64,000 nt of DNA from Kiloniella litopenaei (GTDB lineage: Bacteria; Pseudomonadota; Alphaproteobacteria; Kiloniellales; Kiloniellaceae). The stretch covers positions 186,001-250,000 of the forward strand of contig NZ_LANI01000004.1 of NCBI RefSeq assembly GCF_000982415.1. The letters are read 5' to 3'. The translations under genes and the position numbers were made by a program. Below are positions 26,472 through 38,297 of the stretch, piece after piece (within the stretch, counting starts at the first letter, position 1; each line of letters opens with the position of its first letter). The notes below the pieces were generated by a model. That model saw only the letters and a list, made by a program, of their open reading frames with translations, was not told the DNA's origin and searched no databases.

Positions 26472-27092
26472 ATGAATCAGGCTTTACTGGACTTGGGCGA
26501 TCATATCGCCACTACCTTGGGAGAGGCAGTAACTGAATCTGAACTTGTTAATGATGAGCTCGTCATTTGGACAAAGTCAGATAGCCTCCTTAAGGTTATA
26601 AAGTTCCTAAGAGACAACCAAAACTGTCAATTTAGGCAGCTGGTGGAATTGACTGCGGTCGACTATCCGGCAAGAGAAGATCGTTTTGAGCTTGTTTATT
26701 GTCTTCTATCTCTTACTCATAATCAGCGTATCAAGGTCAAGTTTTCAACAAGCGATGAAACGCCAGTTGAATCTGTATCAGGGCTGTTTAGTTCAGCAAT
26801 TTGGTACGAACGTGAAGTGTGGGATATGTACGGCATCTTCTTTGCCAATCATCCGGATTTACGTCGCATGTTGACTGACTATGGTTTCGAGGGGCATCCT
26901 CTTCGCAAGGATTTCCCGCTTACTGGTTATGTCGAAGTCAGGTATGACGAAGCGCAAAAGCGCGTTGTCTATGAACCTGTAAAACTAACACAGGAATTTC
27001 GGAACTTCGATTTCTCTAGCCCTTGGGAAGGTATTGTGAACTTGCCTGGCGATGAGAAAGCTGAACAGGAAAATGAAGAGGGGGCTGCTTAA
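26472..27092 (+). CDS. nuoC: NADH-quinone oxidoreductase subunit C
   Basis: 206 residues from the ATG at 26472, with GGTG six bases before it; a GTG at 26463 is an alternative. The 30-kDa subunit signature [22 protein letters not shown] is split here between [15 protein letters not shown] and [21 protein letters not shown] conserved [16 protein letters not shown] end follows. It is separate from nuoD rather than fused, as usual in alphaproteobacteria. The stop overlaps the nuoD start by one base. Confidence 0.97.
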   Translation: MNQALLDLGDHIATTLGEAVTESELVNDELVIWTKSDSLLKVIKFLRDNQNCQFRQLVELTAVDYPAREDRFELVYCLLSLTHNQRIKVKFSTSDETPVESVSGLFSSAIWYEREVWDMYGIFFANHPDLRRMLTDYGFEGHPLRKDFPLTGYVEVRYDEAQKRVVYEPVKLTQEFRNFDFSSPWEGIVNLPGDEKAEQENEEGAA

Positions 27093-28270
27093 TGGCTGAA
27101 GCAACGATTAAGCCGCTTACGCTGAACTTTGGTCCGCAACATCCGGCCGCGCACGGTGTTCTTCGTCTTGTCATGGAAATGGACGGCGAGATCATCGAAC
27201 GTGCAGATCCGCATATTGGTTTGCTGCACCGTGGAACTGAAAAGCTTATTGAATATAAGACCTATTTACAGGCCATTCCCTATTTTGATCGCCTTGATTA
27301 TGTAGCGCCGATGAACCAGGAGCACGTTTTTGCTCTTGCTGTTGAAAAGCTGCTTGATATCGAAGTGCCAAAACGCGGTCAGTATATTCGTGTTCTTTAT
27401 TGCGAAATCGGACGTATTCTAAACCACCTGTTGAACATCACGACCTTTGCGATTGACGTTGGTGCGATGACCCCGATCCTTTGGGGCTTTGAGCAACGTG
27501 AAATCCTGATGGAATTTTACGAACGTGCTTGTGGCGCCAGATTACATGCGGCCTATTTCCGTCCCGGTGGTGTGCACCAGGATCTTCCAGCCGGATTACT
27601 GTCAGATATTTCTGATTTCTGTGATAACTTCCCGTCCTTTATTGATGATCTCGAAGGTTTGTTGACTGAAAACCGGATTTTCCGTCAAAGAACCGTTGAT
27701 ATCGGGATTATGAATTTTGACGAAGCAATGGATTGGGGGCTTTCTGGCCCGATGCTTCGTGGTTCGGGTGTTGCTTGGGATCTTCGTAAATCGCAACCTT
27801 ACGATTGTTATGACGAACTGGATTTTGATATTCCAGTTGGCAAGAACGGTGATTGTTTCGACAGATACCTGGTTCGTGTCGAAGAAATGCGTCAATCCCT
27901 GCATATTATGAAGCAGTGTATTGAGAAAATGCCCGAAGGGCCTGTTCTTGCACCAAATCACAAAGTTACCCCTCCACGTCGTGATGACATGAAGCGTTCT
28001 ATGGAAGCGTTGATCCATCACTTCAAACTTTATACAGAAGGTTTCCACGTTCCTGCCGGTGAAACTTACATCGCGGTTGAAGCTCCCAAGGGGGAGTTTG
28101 GTGTTTATCTAGTCGCTGACGGATCAAACAAACCATATCGCTGTAAAATCAAAGCACCGGGATTTGCGCACCTTGCCGCCATGGATTATATGTGCCGCGG
28201 GCACATGCTGGCGGATAGTGTTGCTATTCTGGGTTCAATGGATATTGTCTTCGGCGAGGTTGACCGATGA
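27092..28270 (+). CDS. nuoD: NADH-quinone oxidoreductase subunit D
   Basis: 392 residues, the 49-kDa subunit. It begins with [19 protein letters not shown], the conserved segment around the quinone-binding site, and contains [24 protein letters not shown] and the C-terminal DIVFGEVDR. It forms the quinone pocket with NuoB. It starts one base inside nuoC and overlaps nuoE by four bases (ATGA), indicating tight coupling. Confidence 0.98.
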   Translation: MAEATIKPLTLNFGPQHPAAHGVLRLVMEMDGEIIERADPHIGLLHRGTEKLIEYKTYLQAIPYFDRLDYVAPMNQEHVFALAVEKLLDIEVPKRGQYIRVLYCEIGRILNHLLNITTFAIDVGAMTPILWGFEQREILMEFYERACGARLHAAYFRPGGVHQDLPAGLLSDISDFCDNFPSFIDDLEGLLTENRIFRQRTVDIGIMNFDEAMDWGLSGPMLRGSGVAWDLRKSQPYDCYDELDFDIPVGKNGDCFDRYLVRVEEMRQSLHIMKQCIEKMPEGPVLAPNHKVTPPRRDDMKRSMEALIHHFKLYTEGFHVPAGETYIAVEAPKGEFGVYLVADGSNKPYRCKIKAPGFAHLAAMDYMCRGHMLADSVAILGSMDIVFGEVDR

Positions 28271-28872
28271 AAACCAGTAGTTTTCCAAAAGCCAAAACTG
28301 GCGACTTTAAGTTTACTGAAGAAAATCTTCGTGAAGCTGAAAAGATTGTTGCCAAATACCCAGATGGTCGTCAGGCCAGCGCGATTATTAGTCTTTTTTA
28401 TATCGCGCAAAAACAGAACGACGGCTGGCTACCGCCAGAAGCAATTGAATACGTTGCCGAATATCTTGAAATTGCGCCAATTCGTGCACACGAAGTTGCA
28501 ACCTTCTATACGATGTTCAACCTGAAACCTGTTGGTAAGTATTTTATTCAGGTTTGCCGGACAACGCCGTGTTGGTTGAACGGATCAGATAATATTCTGA
28601 AAGCGGCGATGGATAAAATTGGCGTTAGCAAAGTTGGTGACGTTAGTGAAGACGGTCTTTTTTCGGTCGTTGAGGTTGAATGTCTGGGGGCATGCTGTAA
28701 TGCCCCAATGGTTCAGATCAATGACTGGTACTACGAAGATCTGTCACCGGAACGCATGATGGAAATCGTTGATGAGCTTCGTGCGGGCAAAGATGTTCCA
28801 GTAGGTTCGCAAATTGGGCGTCTTACATCTGCACCAGAGGGTGAGCGTACAACCCTAAAAGGGGGTGAATAA
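28267..28872 (+). CDS. nuoE: NADH-quinone oxidoreductase subunit E
   Basis: 201 residues, the 24-kDa subunit. The thioredoxin-like [2Fe-2S] domain has its ligands in [13 protein letters not shown] and [11 protein letters not shown]. It holds the N1a cluster next to the FMN of NuoF. The C-terminal 25 residues after the conserved core are charged and variable. The stop overlaps nuoF by one base. Confidence 0.97.
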   Translation: MKTSSFPKAKTGDFKFTEENLREAEKIVAKYPDGRQASAIISLFYIAQKQNDGWLPPEAIEYVAEYLEIAPIRAHEVATFYTMFNLKPVGKYFIQVCRTTPCWLNGSDNILKAAMDKIGVSKVGDVSEDGLFSVVEVECLGACCNAPMVQINDWYYEDLSPERMMEIVDELRAGKDVPVGSQIGRLTSAPEGERTTLKGGE

Positions 28873-30164
28873 TGCCACTTTTAGAAGATAAAGATCGTAT
28901 TTTTCAAAATCTTTATGGACAGGACGATTGGGGTCTTGAAGGAGCCAAGAAACGCGGCATCTGGAAAGATACCAAAGATCTGGTTGCGCTTGGACGTGAA
29001 GAAATTGTCAATCGTATGAAGGATTCAGGCCTGCGTGGCCGTGGTGGTGCGGGTTTCCCGGCTGGCATTAAATGGTCTTTCATGCCGAAAGAAGATCCAA
29101 GTCGTCCTAGCTATCTGGTTGTGAACGCGGATGAATCCGAGCCGGGATCCTGTAAAGATCGTGAGATCATGCGTAATGATCCACATACGCTTATCGAGGG
29201 CTGCCTGGTTGCTGGTTTCGCTATGGGCGCTCATACGGCTTATATCTATATCCGTGGTGAGTATTATCTGGAATCCACGCGTCTGGAAGCTGCTGTTGAG
29301 CAGGCCCGTGCCGATGGCTTACTTGGTGACGATGCCTGCGGTTCCGGCTGGGCGTTTGATGTTCATGTCCACCGTGGTGCCGGGGCTTATATCTGTGGTG
29401 AGGAAACCGCGCTTCTGGAAAGTCTGGAAGGTAAAAAAGGCCAACCACGCCTGAAACCTCCATTCCCTGCTGCTTGTGGTTTGTATGGATGTCCAACAAC
29501 TGTGACCAATGTGGAAACAGTTGCGGTATCGCCGACCATTTTGCGCAGAGGTCCGGATTGGTGGAAACAGTTTGGTCGCGAAAATAACACCGGTACAAAG
29601 ATTTTCTCTATCTCTGGCCATGTGAACAAGCCCTGTAACGTTGAGGAAGCAATGAGTATTCCAATGCGTGAGCTGATCGAAAAGCATGCAGGCGGTGTTC
29701 GTGGCGGTTGGGATAATTTGCTCGCGGTCATTCCGGGTGGTTCATCGGTTCCTATGCTGCCAAAGCATGTTTGCGATACCATGACCATGGATTTTGATGC
29801 CTTGCGCGAAGCTGGGTCCGGTTTGGGAACTGCGGCGGTTATCGTGATGGATAAATCCACCGATGTTGTCGAAGCGATTTGCAGACTTTCACATTTCTAT
29901 CAACACGAAAGCTGTGGCCAGTGCACACCGTGCCGCGAAGGAACGGGATGGATGTTCCGTCTTATGCAGCGCATGGTTCGTGGCGAAGCCGATGTTGAAG
30001 AAATCGATATGCTTTGGGATGTTACCAAGCAGGTAGAAGGTCACACGATTTGTGCACTTGGTGATGCTGCAGCTTGGCCGATCCAGGGTTTGATCCGGAA
30101 TTTCCGTCCGGAACTAGAGCGTCGGATTAACGAATACAAGCAATCGCGCCAGGCAGCGGAGTAG
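28872..30164 (+). CDS. nuoF: NADH-quinone oxidoreductase subunit F
   Basis: 430 residues, the 51-kDa NADH-binding subunit. The FMN/NADH segment [18 protein letters not shown] and the acidic [14 protein letters not shown] are present. [16 protein letters not shown] and the N3 [4Fe-4S] ligands in [15 protein letters not shown] with a later Cys in [13 protein letters not shown] complete it. It oxidises NADH and passes electrons into the cluster chain. Its start overlaps the nuoE stop. Confidence 0.98.
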   Translation: MPLLEDKDRIFQNLYGQDDWGLEGAKKRGIWKDTKDLVALGREEIVNRMKDSGLRGRGGAGFPAGIKWSFMPKEDPSRPSYLVVNADESEPGSCKDREIMRNDPHTLIEGCLVAGFAMGAHTAYIYIRGEYYLESTRLEAAVEQARADGLLGDDACGSGWAFDVHVHRGAGAYICGEETALLESLEGKKGQPRLKPPFPAACGLYGCPTTVTNVETVAVSPTILRRGPDWWKQFGRENNTGTKIFSISGHVNKPCNVEEAMSIPMRELIEKHAGGVRGGWDNLLAVIPGGSSVPMLPKHVCDTMTMDFDALREAGSGLGTAAVIVMDKSTDVVEAICRLSHFYQHESCGQCTPCREGTGWMFRLMQRMVRGEADVEEIDMLWDVTKQVEGHTICALGDAAAWPIQGLIRNFRPELERRINEYKQSRQAAE

Positions 30165-30173
30165 GAGAGACTG

Positions 30174-32240
30174 ATGCCAAAGTTGACGATTGACGGTAAA
30201 GAGATTGAAGTCGCAGACGGCCTGACAGTTCTTCAGGCCTGTGAACTTGCGGGCGCAGAAATTCCACGTTTCTGTTACCACGAACGTCTTTCCGTTGCCG
30301 GTAATTGCCGGATGTGTCTGGTTGAAATGGAACGTGCGCCAAAACCGATTGCATCCTGTGCGATGCCGGTGGGTGAGGGCATGGTTATCAAAACCGATAC
30401 CGAGGTTGTTCAAAAAGCCCGCAAAGGGGTGATGGAATTCCTTTTGATCAACCATCCGCTTGATTGCCCGATTTGCGATCAGGGTGGTGAGTGTGATCTT
30501 CAGGATCAGGCCATGGCCTTTGGACTGGATCATGGACGTTACAAAGAAAGCAAGCGTGCTGTAACTGAAAAATACATGGGGCCGTTGATCAAGACGATCA
30601 TGACCCGCTGTATCCAGTGTACGCGTTGTGTACGCTTCTCGACCGAAGTGGCCGGTATTGAAGAAGTCGGTCTTTTAAATCGTGGTGGTCATGTAGAGAT
30701 CACAACGTTGGAAAAGGCTGTTAATACTGAACTGTCCGGTAATCTGGTTGATGTTTGTCCTGTTGGTGCGCTGACATCTAAACCCTACGCCTTTAATGCC
30801 CGTCCCTGGGAATTGAAAAAGGTAAATTCCATTGATGTGATGGATGCTGTCGGTTCCAACATTCGTGTTGATGTCCGTGGTCGTGAAGTTCTGCGTGTTC
30901 TTCCCCGTATTCATGAGGATGTGAACGAAGAGTGGATCACCGATAAAACCCGTTACATCACTGATGGTTTAAGCCGCCAGCGTATCGACCGCCCGTATGT
31001 GCGTGTTGATGGTAAACTCAAAGCAGCTTCTTGGGATGAAGCTTTCTCTGATATCAAAGAAAAGCTCTCCTTCTTAAAAGGCAATGAAATTGCGGCGATT
31101 GCTGGTGATCTTAGCGATGCAGAATCAATGTTAGCCCTGAAGGATTTCATGACAAACCTCGGTTCTGAAAACATTGATTGTCGTCAGGATGGCGCCAAGC
31201 TTAATGCTTCGGACCGTTCCACGTATCTTTTCAACAGCTCTATTGCTGGTATTGAAGAAGCTGATGCCGTTCTACTTGTGGGAAGCAATCCTCGTTGGGA
31301 AGCAGCCCTTATCAATGCGCGTCTGCGTAAACGCTTCCTGGAAGGCGGTTTCAAGGTTGGAATGATTGGCGAAGCAGCTGATCTGACATATGAGTACGAC
31401 TACCTCGGTGCTGGCCCTGATACGCTTAAGGAAGTAACTTCGGGTAAAAATGTCTTTGCTAAGGTTCTCAAAGACGCGAAGAAGCCTATGATCATTGTTG
31501 GTATGGGCGCATTGACCCGTACTGATGGTGCAGCAGTTCTGGCAGAAGCCAAAGCAATCGCAGACAAATATGGTTTGGTTCAGGATGACTGGAACGGCTT
31601 TAACGTCTTGCACACAGCAGCAGCCCGAGTTGCTGGTCTCGATCTGGGGCTTGTACCTGGTTCAAAGGGCAAGGACGTTGCTGGTATTCTCGAAGGTGCT
31701 GAAAATGGCTCTGTTAAGGCCGTTTATCTTCTTGGCGCTGATGAAGTTGATACTTCCAAGCTGAAAAATGCTTTTGTGATCTACCAAGGTCATCACGGTG
31801 ATGCGGGTGCTTCTTGCGCCGATGTTATCCTGCCAGGTGCGGCTTATACAGAGAAAAACGGAACTTATGTGAATACAGAAGGTCGCGTACAGCTCGGTCG
31901 TCTTGCTGCATTCCCGCCAGGTGAAGCAAGAGAAGACTGGACAATCCTCCGGGCTCTTTCCGAGCAGGTTGGTGATGCCCTTCCTTATGACAATCTTGGG
32001 CAGTTACGTCAGAGAATGATCGAAGTAAACCCTGTGTTTGCTGCTATCGATCAGGTTTCTACGACAGGCCTAGGTGATATTGCTGGTGATGGAACGAAAC
32101 TGTCATCTGATCCTTTCAAAAGTAATATCGAAAACTTCTATATGACTGATCCTATCAGCCGTTCATCCGAAACGATGTCAGCCTGTACAGAGCAATTTGT
32201 ATTGGGTAAAGAGCAGGGAGCTACTGGAACAAATGGTTGA
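30174..32240 (+). CDS. nuoG: NADH-quinone oxidoreductase subunit G
   Basis: 688 residues, the 75-kDa subunit. The N-terminal [2Fe-2S] domain has cysteines in [20 protein letters not shown] and ASCAMP. The N5-type ligands lie in [20 protein letters not shown], and the [4Fe-4S] N4 ligands in [12 protein letters not shown] and [13 protein letters not shown] molybdopterin-oxidoreductase-like domain without cofactor fills the rest. The RBS GGAGAG precedes ATG 30174. The last eight bases overlap nuoH. Confidence 0.97.
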   Translation: MPKLTIDGKEIEVADGLTVLQACELAGAEIPRFCYHERLSVAGNCRMCLVEMERAPKPIASCAMPVGEGMVIKTDTEVVQKARKGVMEFLLINHPLDCPICDQGGECDLQDQAMAFGLDHGRYKESKRAVTEKYMGPLIKTIMTRCIQCTRCVRFSTEVAGIEEVGLLNRGGHVEITTLEKAVNTELSGNLVDVCPVGALTSKPYAFNARPWELKKVNSIDVMDAVGSNIRVDVRGREVLRVLPRIHEDVNEEWITDKTRYITDGLSRQRIDRPYVRVDGKLKAASWDEAFSDIKEKLSFLKGNEIAAIAGDLSDAESMLALKDFMTNLGSENIDCRQDGAKLNASDRSTYLFNSSIAGIEEADAVLLVGSNPRWEAALINARLRKRFLEGGFKVGMIGEAADLTYEYDYLGAGPDTLKEVTSGKNVFAKVLKDAKKPMIIVGMGALTRTDGAAVLAEAKAIADKYGLVQDDWNGFNVLHTAAARVAGLDLGLVPGSKGKDVAGILEGAENGSVKAVYLLGADEVDTSKLKNAFVIYQGHHGDAGASCADVILPGAAYTEKNGTYVNTEGRVQLGRLAAFPPGEAREDWTILRALSEQVGDALPYDNLGQLRQRMIEVNPVFAAIDQVSTTGLGDIAGDGTKLSSDPFKSNIENFYMTDPISRSSETMSACTEQFVLGKEQGATGTNG

Positions 32241-33264
32241 ATTCTGGGAAGGATACGCTCTGCCAACGATCATGATCGTTGCGCAAATTATGATTATCGT
32301 CGGTCCTCTGTTGATCGCGGTTGCATATCTGACACTTGCCGAGCGTAAAGTAATTGGTGCGATGCAGCTTCGTAAGGGGCCAAACGTCGTTGGTCCTTTT
32401 GGTGCGTTGCAGCCATTTGCTGATGCGGTCAAGTTGATGATGAAGGAAACCATTCTTCCTTCGGGATCGAACAAGATCATCTTCATCATGGCACCAATGC
32501 TCACCTTTATCCTTAGTCTTGTTGCCTGGGCCGTTATTCCCTTTGGCGAAGGTCTAGTGGTGAGTGATATCAACGTTGGTATTCTCTACCTCTTTGCGAT
32601 CTCGTCACTCGGTGTTTACGGTGTGATCATGGCGGGATGGGCTTCTAACTCGAAGTACCCCTTTATTGGCGCACTTCGTTCTGCGGCTCAAATGGTGTCA
32701 TACGAAGTTTCAATGGGCTTGGTGATCATCACAGTCTTGTTGTGTGTGGGATCATTGAACCTGTCAGATATCGTAATGGCGCAAAAGGGTGATTACGGTC
32801 TTTTGAACTGGTATGCATTCCCGTTGCTGCCAATGTTTGTGATTTTCTTCATTTCTATTCTGGCTGAAACAAACCGTTCGCCGTTTGATTTGCCCGAAGG
32901 TGAGTCTGAAATCGTGGCTGGTTTCATGGTTGAGTATTCTTCCATGAGCTTTGCGTTGTTCTTCCTTGGGGAATACGCAAACATGATCCTGATGAGTGCG
33001 ATGGCTGCAATTCTTTTCCTTGGCGGTTGGTTGCCACCGTTGGATATTGCGCCGCTGAACTGGATACCTGGGCCGGTGTGGTTCTCGTTGAAGATTGCAA
33101 TGGTTCTTTTCTGTTTCCTATGGGTTCGCGCTACCTTTCCGCGCTTCCGTTATGACCAACTGATGCGTCTGGGGTGGAAAGTCTTCCTGCCGTTCTCGCT
33201 GTTGTGGGTATTCCTGACGGCTGGTGTTCTGGTTGGCTTTGACCTGTTGCCAGTAGCTCAATAG
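32233..33264 (+). CDS. nuoH: NADH-quinone oxidoreductase subunit H
   Basis: 343 residues from the ATG at 32233, which has GGGAGC upstream; the frame extends to 32197 but that part lies in nuoG. Eight membrane helices are expected. Signatures are [20 protein letters not shown] and [20 protein letters not shown], the conserved glutamate-rich loop facing the quinone site (ND1). It links the peripheral arm with the proton-pumping arm. Confidence 0.97.
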   Translation: MVEFWEGYALPTIMIVAQIMIIVGPLLIAVAYLTLAERKVIGAMQLRKGPNVVGPFGALQPFADAVKLMMKETILPSGSNKIIFIMAPMLTFILSLVAWAVIPFGEGLVVSDINVGILYLFAISSLGVYGVIMAGWASNSKYPFIGALRSAAQMVSYEVSMGLVIITVLLCVGSLNLSDIVMAQKGDYGLLNWYAFPLLPMFVIFFISILAETNRSPFDLPEGESEIVAGFMVEYSSMSFALFFLGEYANMILMSAMAAILFLGGWLPPLDIAPLNWIPGPVWFSLKIAMVLFCFLWVRATFPRFRYDQLMRLGWKVFLPFSLLWVFLTAGVLVGFDLLPVAQ

Positions 33265-33321
33265 GGGATCTGGTTAATGGATAAGAAAATAATAATAAGA
33301 AATATGGAGAGATAGAGGACG

Positions 33322-33810
33322 ATGGCTTTTATGAAAAACCCAGTCCGCAGTCTTCTTTTGACCGAACTGCTTTCCGGTATGGCCTTGACGCTTAAATACT
33401 TCTTTAAGCCAAAGGTTACCCTTAACTACCCCTACGAAAAAGGGCCGATTAGCCCACGTTTTCGTGGAGAGCATGCTCTGCGCCGCTACCCGAACGGGGA
33501 AGAGCGTTGTATCGCCTGTAAGCTGTGTGAAGCTATCTGCCCGGCACAGGCGATTACAATCGAAGCTGAGCCGCGTGATGACGGCAGTCGCCGTACAACA
33601 CGCTATGACATTGATATGACGAAGTGTATCTATTGCGGATTTTGCCAAGAGGCTTGCCCGGTGGACGCTATTGTCGAGGGACCAAACTTTGAGTTTGCGA
33701 CCGAGACACGTGAAGAGCTTTTCTATAATAAAGACAAGCTGCTCGAAAATGGCGACCGTTGGGAAACCGAAATTGCGCAGAACATCGCGCTGGATACTCC
33801 TTACCGCTAA
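33322..33810 (+). CDS. nuoI: NADH-quinone oxidoreductase subunit I
   Basis: 162 residues with two [4Fe-4S] ferredoxin motifs, [12 protein letters not shown] and [12 protein letters not shown], that hold clusters N6a and N6b. An N-terminal amphipathic region anchors it to the membrane arm. ATG 33322 is preceded by GAGAGATAGAGGACG. A 57-bp spacer without a gene separates it from nuoH. Confidence 0.98.
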   Translation: MAFMKNPVRSLLLTELLSGMALTLKYFFKPKVTLNYPYEKGPISPRFRGEHALRRYPNGEERCIACKLCEAICPAQAITIEAEPRDDGSRRTTRYDIDMTKCIYCGFCQEACPVDAIVEGPNFEFATETREELFYNKDKLLENGDRWETEIAQNIALDTPYR

Positions 33811-33884
33811 GAGCTTGGGATAAAAAAAGTGTTTATGAAAAAAATCATATGCCAACACCAGGCCTATAAAGAAAGGGTAGCCAA

Positions 33885-34499
33885 ATGATTATTCAGGCGC
33901 TCGTCTTCTATCTATTTGCAGCAGTTACCATCGCTTCGGCGGTTATGGTGATTTCTTCCAAGAACCCGGTTCATTCGGTTCTTTTCCTTATTCTTTGCTT
34001 CTTTAACGCGGCTGGCCTTTTTGTCCTGATGGGGGCTGAATTCCTGGCGATGATCCTGGTGGTTGTCTATGTCGGGGCTGTGGCAGTTCTCTTCCTGTTT
34101 GTCGTTATGATGCTTGATATCAATATCGAACGTGCGCGACAGGGCTTTAAACAATATCTGCTGATCGGTGGCTCTATTGGTCTGGTTCTTTTCCTGGAAC
34201 TTGTTCTGATCCTGTCTTCGACCTTTACCGCGCCTGATGCAGTTGCTACCGCGGCTGTGCCAATTCCGGATATGGACACTGTTCATAACACACGGGCTTT
34301 GGGGCAGGTGCTTTACACTAAATACGCATATCTCTTCCAAGCTTGTGGTTTGATCCTGTTGGTTGCGATGGTCGGGGCAATTGTTCTGACACTCCGTCAG
34401 CGTGACGGCGTTCGTAAACAGGTTATTTCTGATCAGATCAACCGTAGCCGTGAAGAGTCCGTTGAAATCAAAAAAGTATCCAGCGGGAGTGGAATCTAA
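33885..34499 (+). CDS. nuoJ: NADH-quinone oxidoreductase subunit J
   Basis: 204 residues with five membrane helices (ND6). The segment [17 protein letters not shown] contains the pi-bulge helix involved in coupling. AAAGAAAGGGTAGCCAA precedes the ATG. The C-terminal cytoplasmic tail after residue 175 is charged and variable. A 74-bp gap follows nuoI, and nuoK begins two bases after the stop. Confidence 0.96.
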   Translation: MIIQALVFYLFAAVTIASAVMVISSKNPVHSVLFLILCFFNAAGLFVLMGAEFLAMILVVVYVGAVAVLFLFVVMMLDINIERARQGFKQYLLIGGSIGLVLFLELVLILSSTFTAPDAVATAAVPIPDMDTVHNTRALGQVLYTKYAYLFQACGLILLVAMVGAIVLTLRQRDGVRKQVISDQINRSREESVEIKKVSSGSGI

Positions 34500-34501
34500 C
34501 C

Positions 34502-34813
34502 ATGTTAGAAATTGGTCTAGCCCATTACCTGGTTGTCGCGGCTGTTCTGTTTACCCTGGGCATCTTTGGTATCTTTCTGAACAGAAAGAACGTCATTGTT
34601 ATCATGATGTCTATTGAACTTATGCTTTTGGCCGTGAACATCAACTTTGTGGCTTTCTCTACCCATATGGGTGATCTGGTTGGTCAGGTCTTCGCCGTCT
34701 TTATTCTGACTGTTGCTGCTGCTGAGGCGGCGATTGGTCTGGCGATCCTGGTTATCTACTTCCGTAATCGCGGGTCAATCGCGGTTGAAGATATCAACAT
34801 GATGAAGGGCTAA
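34502..34813 (+). CDS. nuoK: NADH-quinone oxidoreductase subunit K
   Basis: 103 residues with three membrane helices (ND4L). Two conserved membrane glutamates are seen in [17 protein letters not shown] and [15 protein letters not shown]; they belong to the proton path. Length and order between nuoJ and nuoL are standard. Confidence 0.97.
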   Translation: MLEIGLAHYLVVAAVLFTLGIFGIFLNRKNVIVIMMSIELMLLAVNINFVAFSTHMGDLVGQVFAVFILTVAAAEAAIGLAILVIYFRNRGSIAVEDINMMKG

Positions 34814-34820
34814 TCCGACG

Positions 34821-36752
34821 ATGGAAAACTTTATAGTCTTTCTCCCGCTTTTAGGTTCGTTCATTGCTGGCCTGTTTGGCAAGTGGATCGGTGATCGCGG
34901 AGCACAAGTCGTAACCACAGGGCTACTGCTTGTATCAGCTGTTTTATCATTCGTTGTTTTCTTTGATGTCGCCATTGATGGAAACGCGAGAACAACGCCG
35001 TTGTTTACATGGATTAACTCTGGGGACTTCCAGCTATCCTGGGCGTTGAAGATTGATACGCTTACTGCTGTTATGCTGATTGTTGTAACTGTTGTTTCTT
35101 CAATGGTTCACCTTTATTCAATCGGTTACATGTCTGAAGACAAGTCAATTACGCGCTTCTTCTCGTACCTGTCTCTTTTCACCTTTTTCATGCTGATGCT
35201 GGTTACTTCCGATAACCTGGTACAGATGTTTTTTGGCTGGGAAGGCGTTGGTCTGGCGTCATATCTGTTGATTGGCTTCTGGTATGAAAAGGCTTCGGCC
35301 TGTTCGGCCGCAATGAAAGCATTCCTGGTCAACCGTGTTGCCGATATTGGCTTTGCCCTTGGTATCATGGGCGTTTTTGTCCTCTTCGGTTCTGTAAACT
35401 TTGCCGAAATCTTTCCTCAGGCTGAGGGCCTCTCGACAGCTCAGTTCACGTTCCTTGGTTTTGAAGGGCATGCCCTGACCATTGTTTGTCTGTTGCTCTT
35501 TATCGGTGCGATGGGTAAATCAGCTCAGTTGGGTCTTCACACGTGGTTGCCTGATGCGATGGAAGGGCCGACACCTGTTTCTGCACTTATCCACGCGGCG
35601 ACAATGGTGACTGCGGGTATCTTCATGCTCTGCCGTTTCTCACCGGTGTTCGAATATGCCCCTGTTGCGTTGGAAGTTGTGACCTATGTTGGTGCCGGAA
35701 CGGCCTTCTTTGCCGCGACAATCGGTCTGACGCAGTTTGATATCAAACGTGTTATTGCCTATTCAACCTGTTCTCAGCTTGGTTATATGTTCTTTGCAAT
35801 CGGTGTATCTGCATATGGTGGGGCAATCTTCCACCTGATGACACACGCCTTCTTTAAAGCCTTGTTGTTCCTTGGTGCAGGTTCTGTAATCCACGCGATG
35901 CACCACGAACAGGACATGCGCAAAATGGGCGGTATCTGGAAAATGATTCCGGCGACCTATCTTTTGATGTGGATCGGGTCAATTGCCCTTGCCGGTATTC
36001 CGCCGCTTTCAGGTTTCTATTCCAAAGACCTTATTCTTGAAGCTGCCTATGCTGACCATTCGACCCAGGGCATGTTTGCTTTCTGGGCAGGGACAGCGGC
36101 TGCCTTTATGACCGCGTTCTATTCCTGGCGTCTGCTTATCATGACTTTCCATGGGAACCCGCGTGCTGACGAACACACAATGAAAGGTGTTCATGAGTCA
36201 CCAATGGTGATGATGATACCGCTTCTTGTTTTGGGTGTCGGTGCGCTTTTTGCCGGGATGTCTGGATACAACTATTTCGTCGGTGATGTGAAAGCTGAGT
36301 TCTGGGGGGATGCGATCTTCGTTCTTGCTGGGAACGATACGGTTGAGGCGGCTCACCATGTTCCGACATGGGTCAAGCTTGTGCCGCTCGCGGCTGCGGT
36401 TAGCGGAATTGTACTGGCATATGTTTTCTATATGTTTGTGCCAAGCCTGCCAGCGACTTTCGTGTCGATCATCAAGCCAATCCATACTTTTGTTTACAGA
36501 AAATGGATGTTTGACGAACTTTACGACTTCCTATTTGTCCGTCCTGCGGTCAAGATTGGGCGTTTCCTCTGGAAATCTGGGGATGGTGCCGTAATCGATG
36601 CTTATGGTCCGGATGGGGTTAGTTCTCTTACGCGCATTCTTGCGGGTAAAGCGAGCCGTCTGCAAAGCGGATATGTCTATCACTACGCATTTGCCATGTT
36701 GATTGGGGTTGTTGCCCTGGTCACCTGGTATATCGTTTCCAACGCAGGTTAA
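34821..36752 (+). CDS. nuoL: NADH-quinone oxidoreductase subunit L
   Basis: 643 residues, an antiporter-like subunit with about 16 helices (ND5). The proton-path motifs [20 protein letters not shown] and [20 protein letters not shown] are intact, and [20 protein letters not shown] follows. The C-terminal amphipathic lateral helix region is present. It starts eight bases after nuoK and ends six bases before nuoM. Confidence 0.97.
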   Translation: MENFIVFLPLLGSFIAGLFGKWIGDRGAQVVTTGLLLVSAVLSFVVFFDVAIDGNARTTPLFTWINSGDFQLSWALKIDTLTAVMLIVVTVVSSMVHLYSIGYMSEDKSITRFFSYLSLFTFFMLMLVTSDNLVQMFFGWEGVGLASYLLIGFWYEKASACSAAMKAFLVNRVADIGFALGIMGVFVLFGSVNFAEIFPQAEGLSTAQFTFLGFEGHALTIVCLLLFIGAMGKSAQLGLHTWLPDAMEGPTPVSALIHAATMVTAGIFMLCRFSPVFEYAPVALEVVTYVGAGTAFFAATIGLTQFDIKRVIAYSTCSQLGYMFFAIGVSAYGGAIFHLMTHAFFKALLFLGAGSVIHAMHHEQDMRKMGGIWKMIPATYLLMWIGSIALAGIPPLSGFYSKDLILEAAYADHSTQGMFAFWAGTAAAFMTAFYSWRLLIMTFHGNPRADEHTMKGVHESPMVMMIPLLVLGVGALFAGMSGYNYFVGDVKAEFWGDAIFVLAGNDTVEAAHHVPTWVKLVPLAAAVSGIVLAYVFYMFVPSLPATFVSIIKPIHTFVYRKWMFDELYDFLFVRPAVKIGRFLWKSGDGAVIDAYGPDGVSSLTRILAGKASRLQSGYVYHYAFAMLIGVVALVTWYIVSNAG

Positions 36753-36757
36753 GGGCT

Positions 36758-38284
36758 ATGCAAGATCATATTCTCTCAATTGTGACCTTTGCGCCTTTGT
36801 TGGGTGCGCTTATCATTCTTCTTATCCGGGGGGATAATGAAGAGGCCGTAGCAAGAAATTCTCGCTGGGTTGCCCTTTGGGTATCCGGAGTAACGTTTGT
36901 GGTTTCTCTTCTTCTCTGGACAGGGTTTGAACGCGGAACTGCCGAGTTCCAGTTTGTGGAAGAAGTTGAATGGATGCCATCACTTGGCCTGTCCTACCGG
37001 ATGGGTGTTGATGGTATCTCTGTCCTTTTTGTTCTGCTCTCAACCCTTTTGACGCCAATTTGCATCATCTCTTCATGGGGTGCTGTGACCAAGCGTGTAA
37101 AGGAATACATGGTTTCTTTCCTTATCCTTGAAACCATGATGGTCGGTATGTTCTGTGCGCTGGATATTGTTGTCTTCTACATCTTCTTCGAAGGTGTGTT
37201 GATCCCCATGTTCCTGATCATCGGTGTCTGGGGTGGGGCGCGCCGTGTTTATGCAGCCTTTAAGCTGTTTCTTTACACACTGGCTGGTTCTGTCTTGATG
37301 CTGGTTGCCATTCTTGCAATGTATTCCTTTGCAGGTACAACCGATATTACGACCTTGATGACAACCACCTTCCCATCGGAAATGCAGAAATGGCTTTGGA
37401 TTGCTTTTTTTGCGTCCTTTGCCGTGAAAGTACCAATGTGGCCTGTTCATACATGGTTGCCTGATGCCCACGTGGAAGCGCCAACGGCCGGGTCTGTGAT
37501 CCTTGCCGGGGTTCTCTTGAAAATGGGGGCCTATGGCTTCCTAAGGTTCTCTCTTCCGATGATGCCTGAAGCTTCTGTATACTTCACGCCGTTGGTCTAT
37601 GCGCTCTCTATTATTGCCGTGATCTATACATCACTTGTTGCTCTTGCACAGGAAGATATGAAAAAGCTGATTGCTTATTCCTCTGTTGCGCACATGGGCT
37701 ATGTGACAATTGGTATCTTTGCGGCGAACCAACAGGGGATAGAAGGTGCGATCTATCAGATGTTGTCACACGGTGTTGTTTCTGCGGCACTCTTCCTTTG
37801 TGTTGGTGTCGTCTATGACCGGATGCATACACGTATGATCGAAGCCTATGGCGGTGTTGTTGACAAGATGCCTGTTTATGCCCTGATGTTCATGGTCTTT
37901 ATGCTGGCGTCTGTCGGCTTGCCGGGAACGGGTGGCTTTGTGGGCGAGTTCCTGGTTCTAGTCGGGGCCTTCAAGGCAAACACCTGGGTTGCTGCTCTTG
38001 CGGCAACAGGTATGGTTCTGGGCGCTGCCTATATGCTGTACCTCTATCGCAAGGTTATCTTCGGGAAACTGGAAAAGGACGATGTGAAAGCACTTCTGGA
38101 TCTGAACTGGAGAGAGAAGGCTGTCTTTGCACCTTTGATTGTTCTGACGCTTTGGATGGGTATTTACCCCCCAAGCTTCCTGGACATCATGTCTGCATCC
38201 GTAAGTAATCTTATCACTAACTATGAGACTGCAATCGCAGCCTCGAACGCCGCGCCGATGTTTGCGCAGGTCTTTGGTCAATAG
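36758..38284 (+). CDS. nuoM: NADH-quinone oxidoreductase subunit M
   Basis: 508 residues, the second antiporter-like subunit (ND4). Signatures are [17 protein letters not shown] with the conserved glutamate, [20 protein letters not shown] and [14 protein letters not shown]. It translocates protons in the membrane arm. A short 13-bp spacer with AGAGGGG leads to nuoN. Confidence 0.97.
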   Translation: MQDHILSIVTFAPLLGALIILLIRGDNEEAVARNSRWVALWVSGVTFVVSLLLWTGFERGTAEFQFVEEVEWMPSLGLSYRMGVDGISVLFVLLSTLLTPICIISSWGAVTKRVKEYMVSFLILETMMVGMFCALDIVVFYIFFEGVLIPMFLIIGVWGGARRVYAAFKLFLYTLAGSVLMLVAILAMYSFAGTTDITTLMTTTFPSEMQKWLWIAFFASFAVKVPMWPVHTWLPDAHVEAPTAGSVILAGVLLKMGAYGFLRFSLPMMPEASVYFTPLVYALSIIAVIYTSLVALAQEDMKKLIAYSSVAHMGYVTIGIFAANQQGIEGAIYQMLSHGVVSAALFLCVGVVYDRMHTRMIEAYGGVVDKMPVYALMFMVFMLASVGLPGTGGFVGEFLVLVGAFKANTWVAALAATGMVLGAAYMLYLYRKVIFGKLEKDDVKALLDLNWREKAVFAPLIVLTLWMGIYPPSFLDIMSASVSNLITNYETAIAASNAAPMFAQVFGQ

Positions 38285-38297
38285 AGGGGCTATCAAG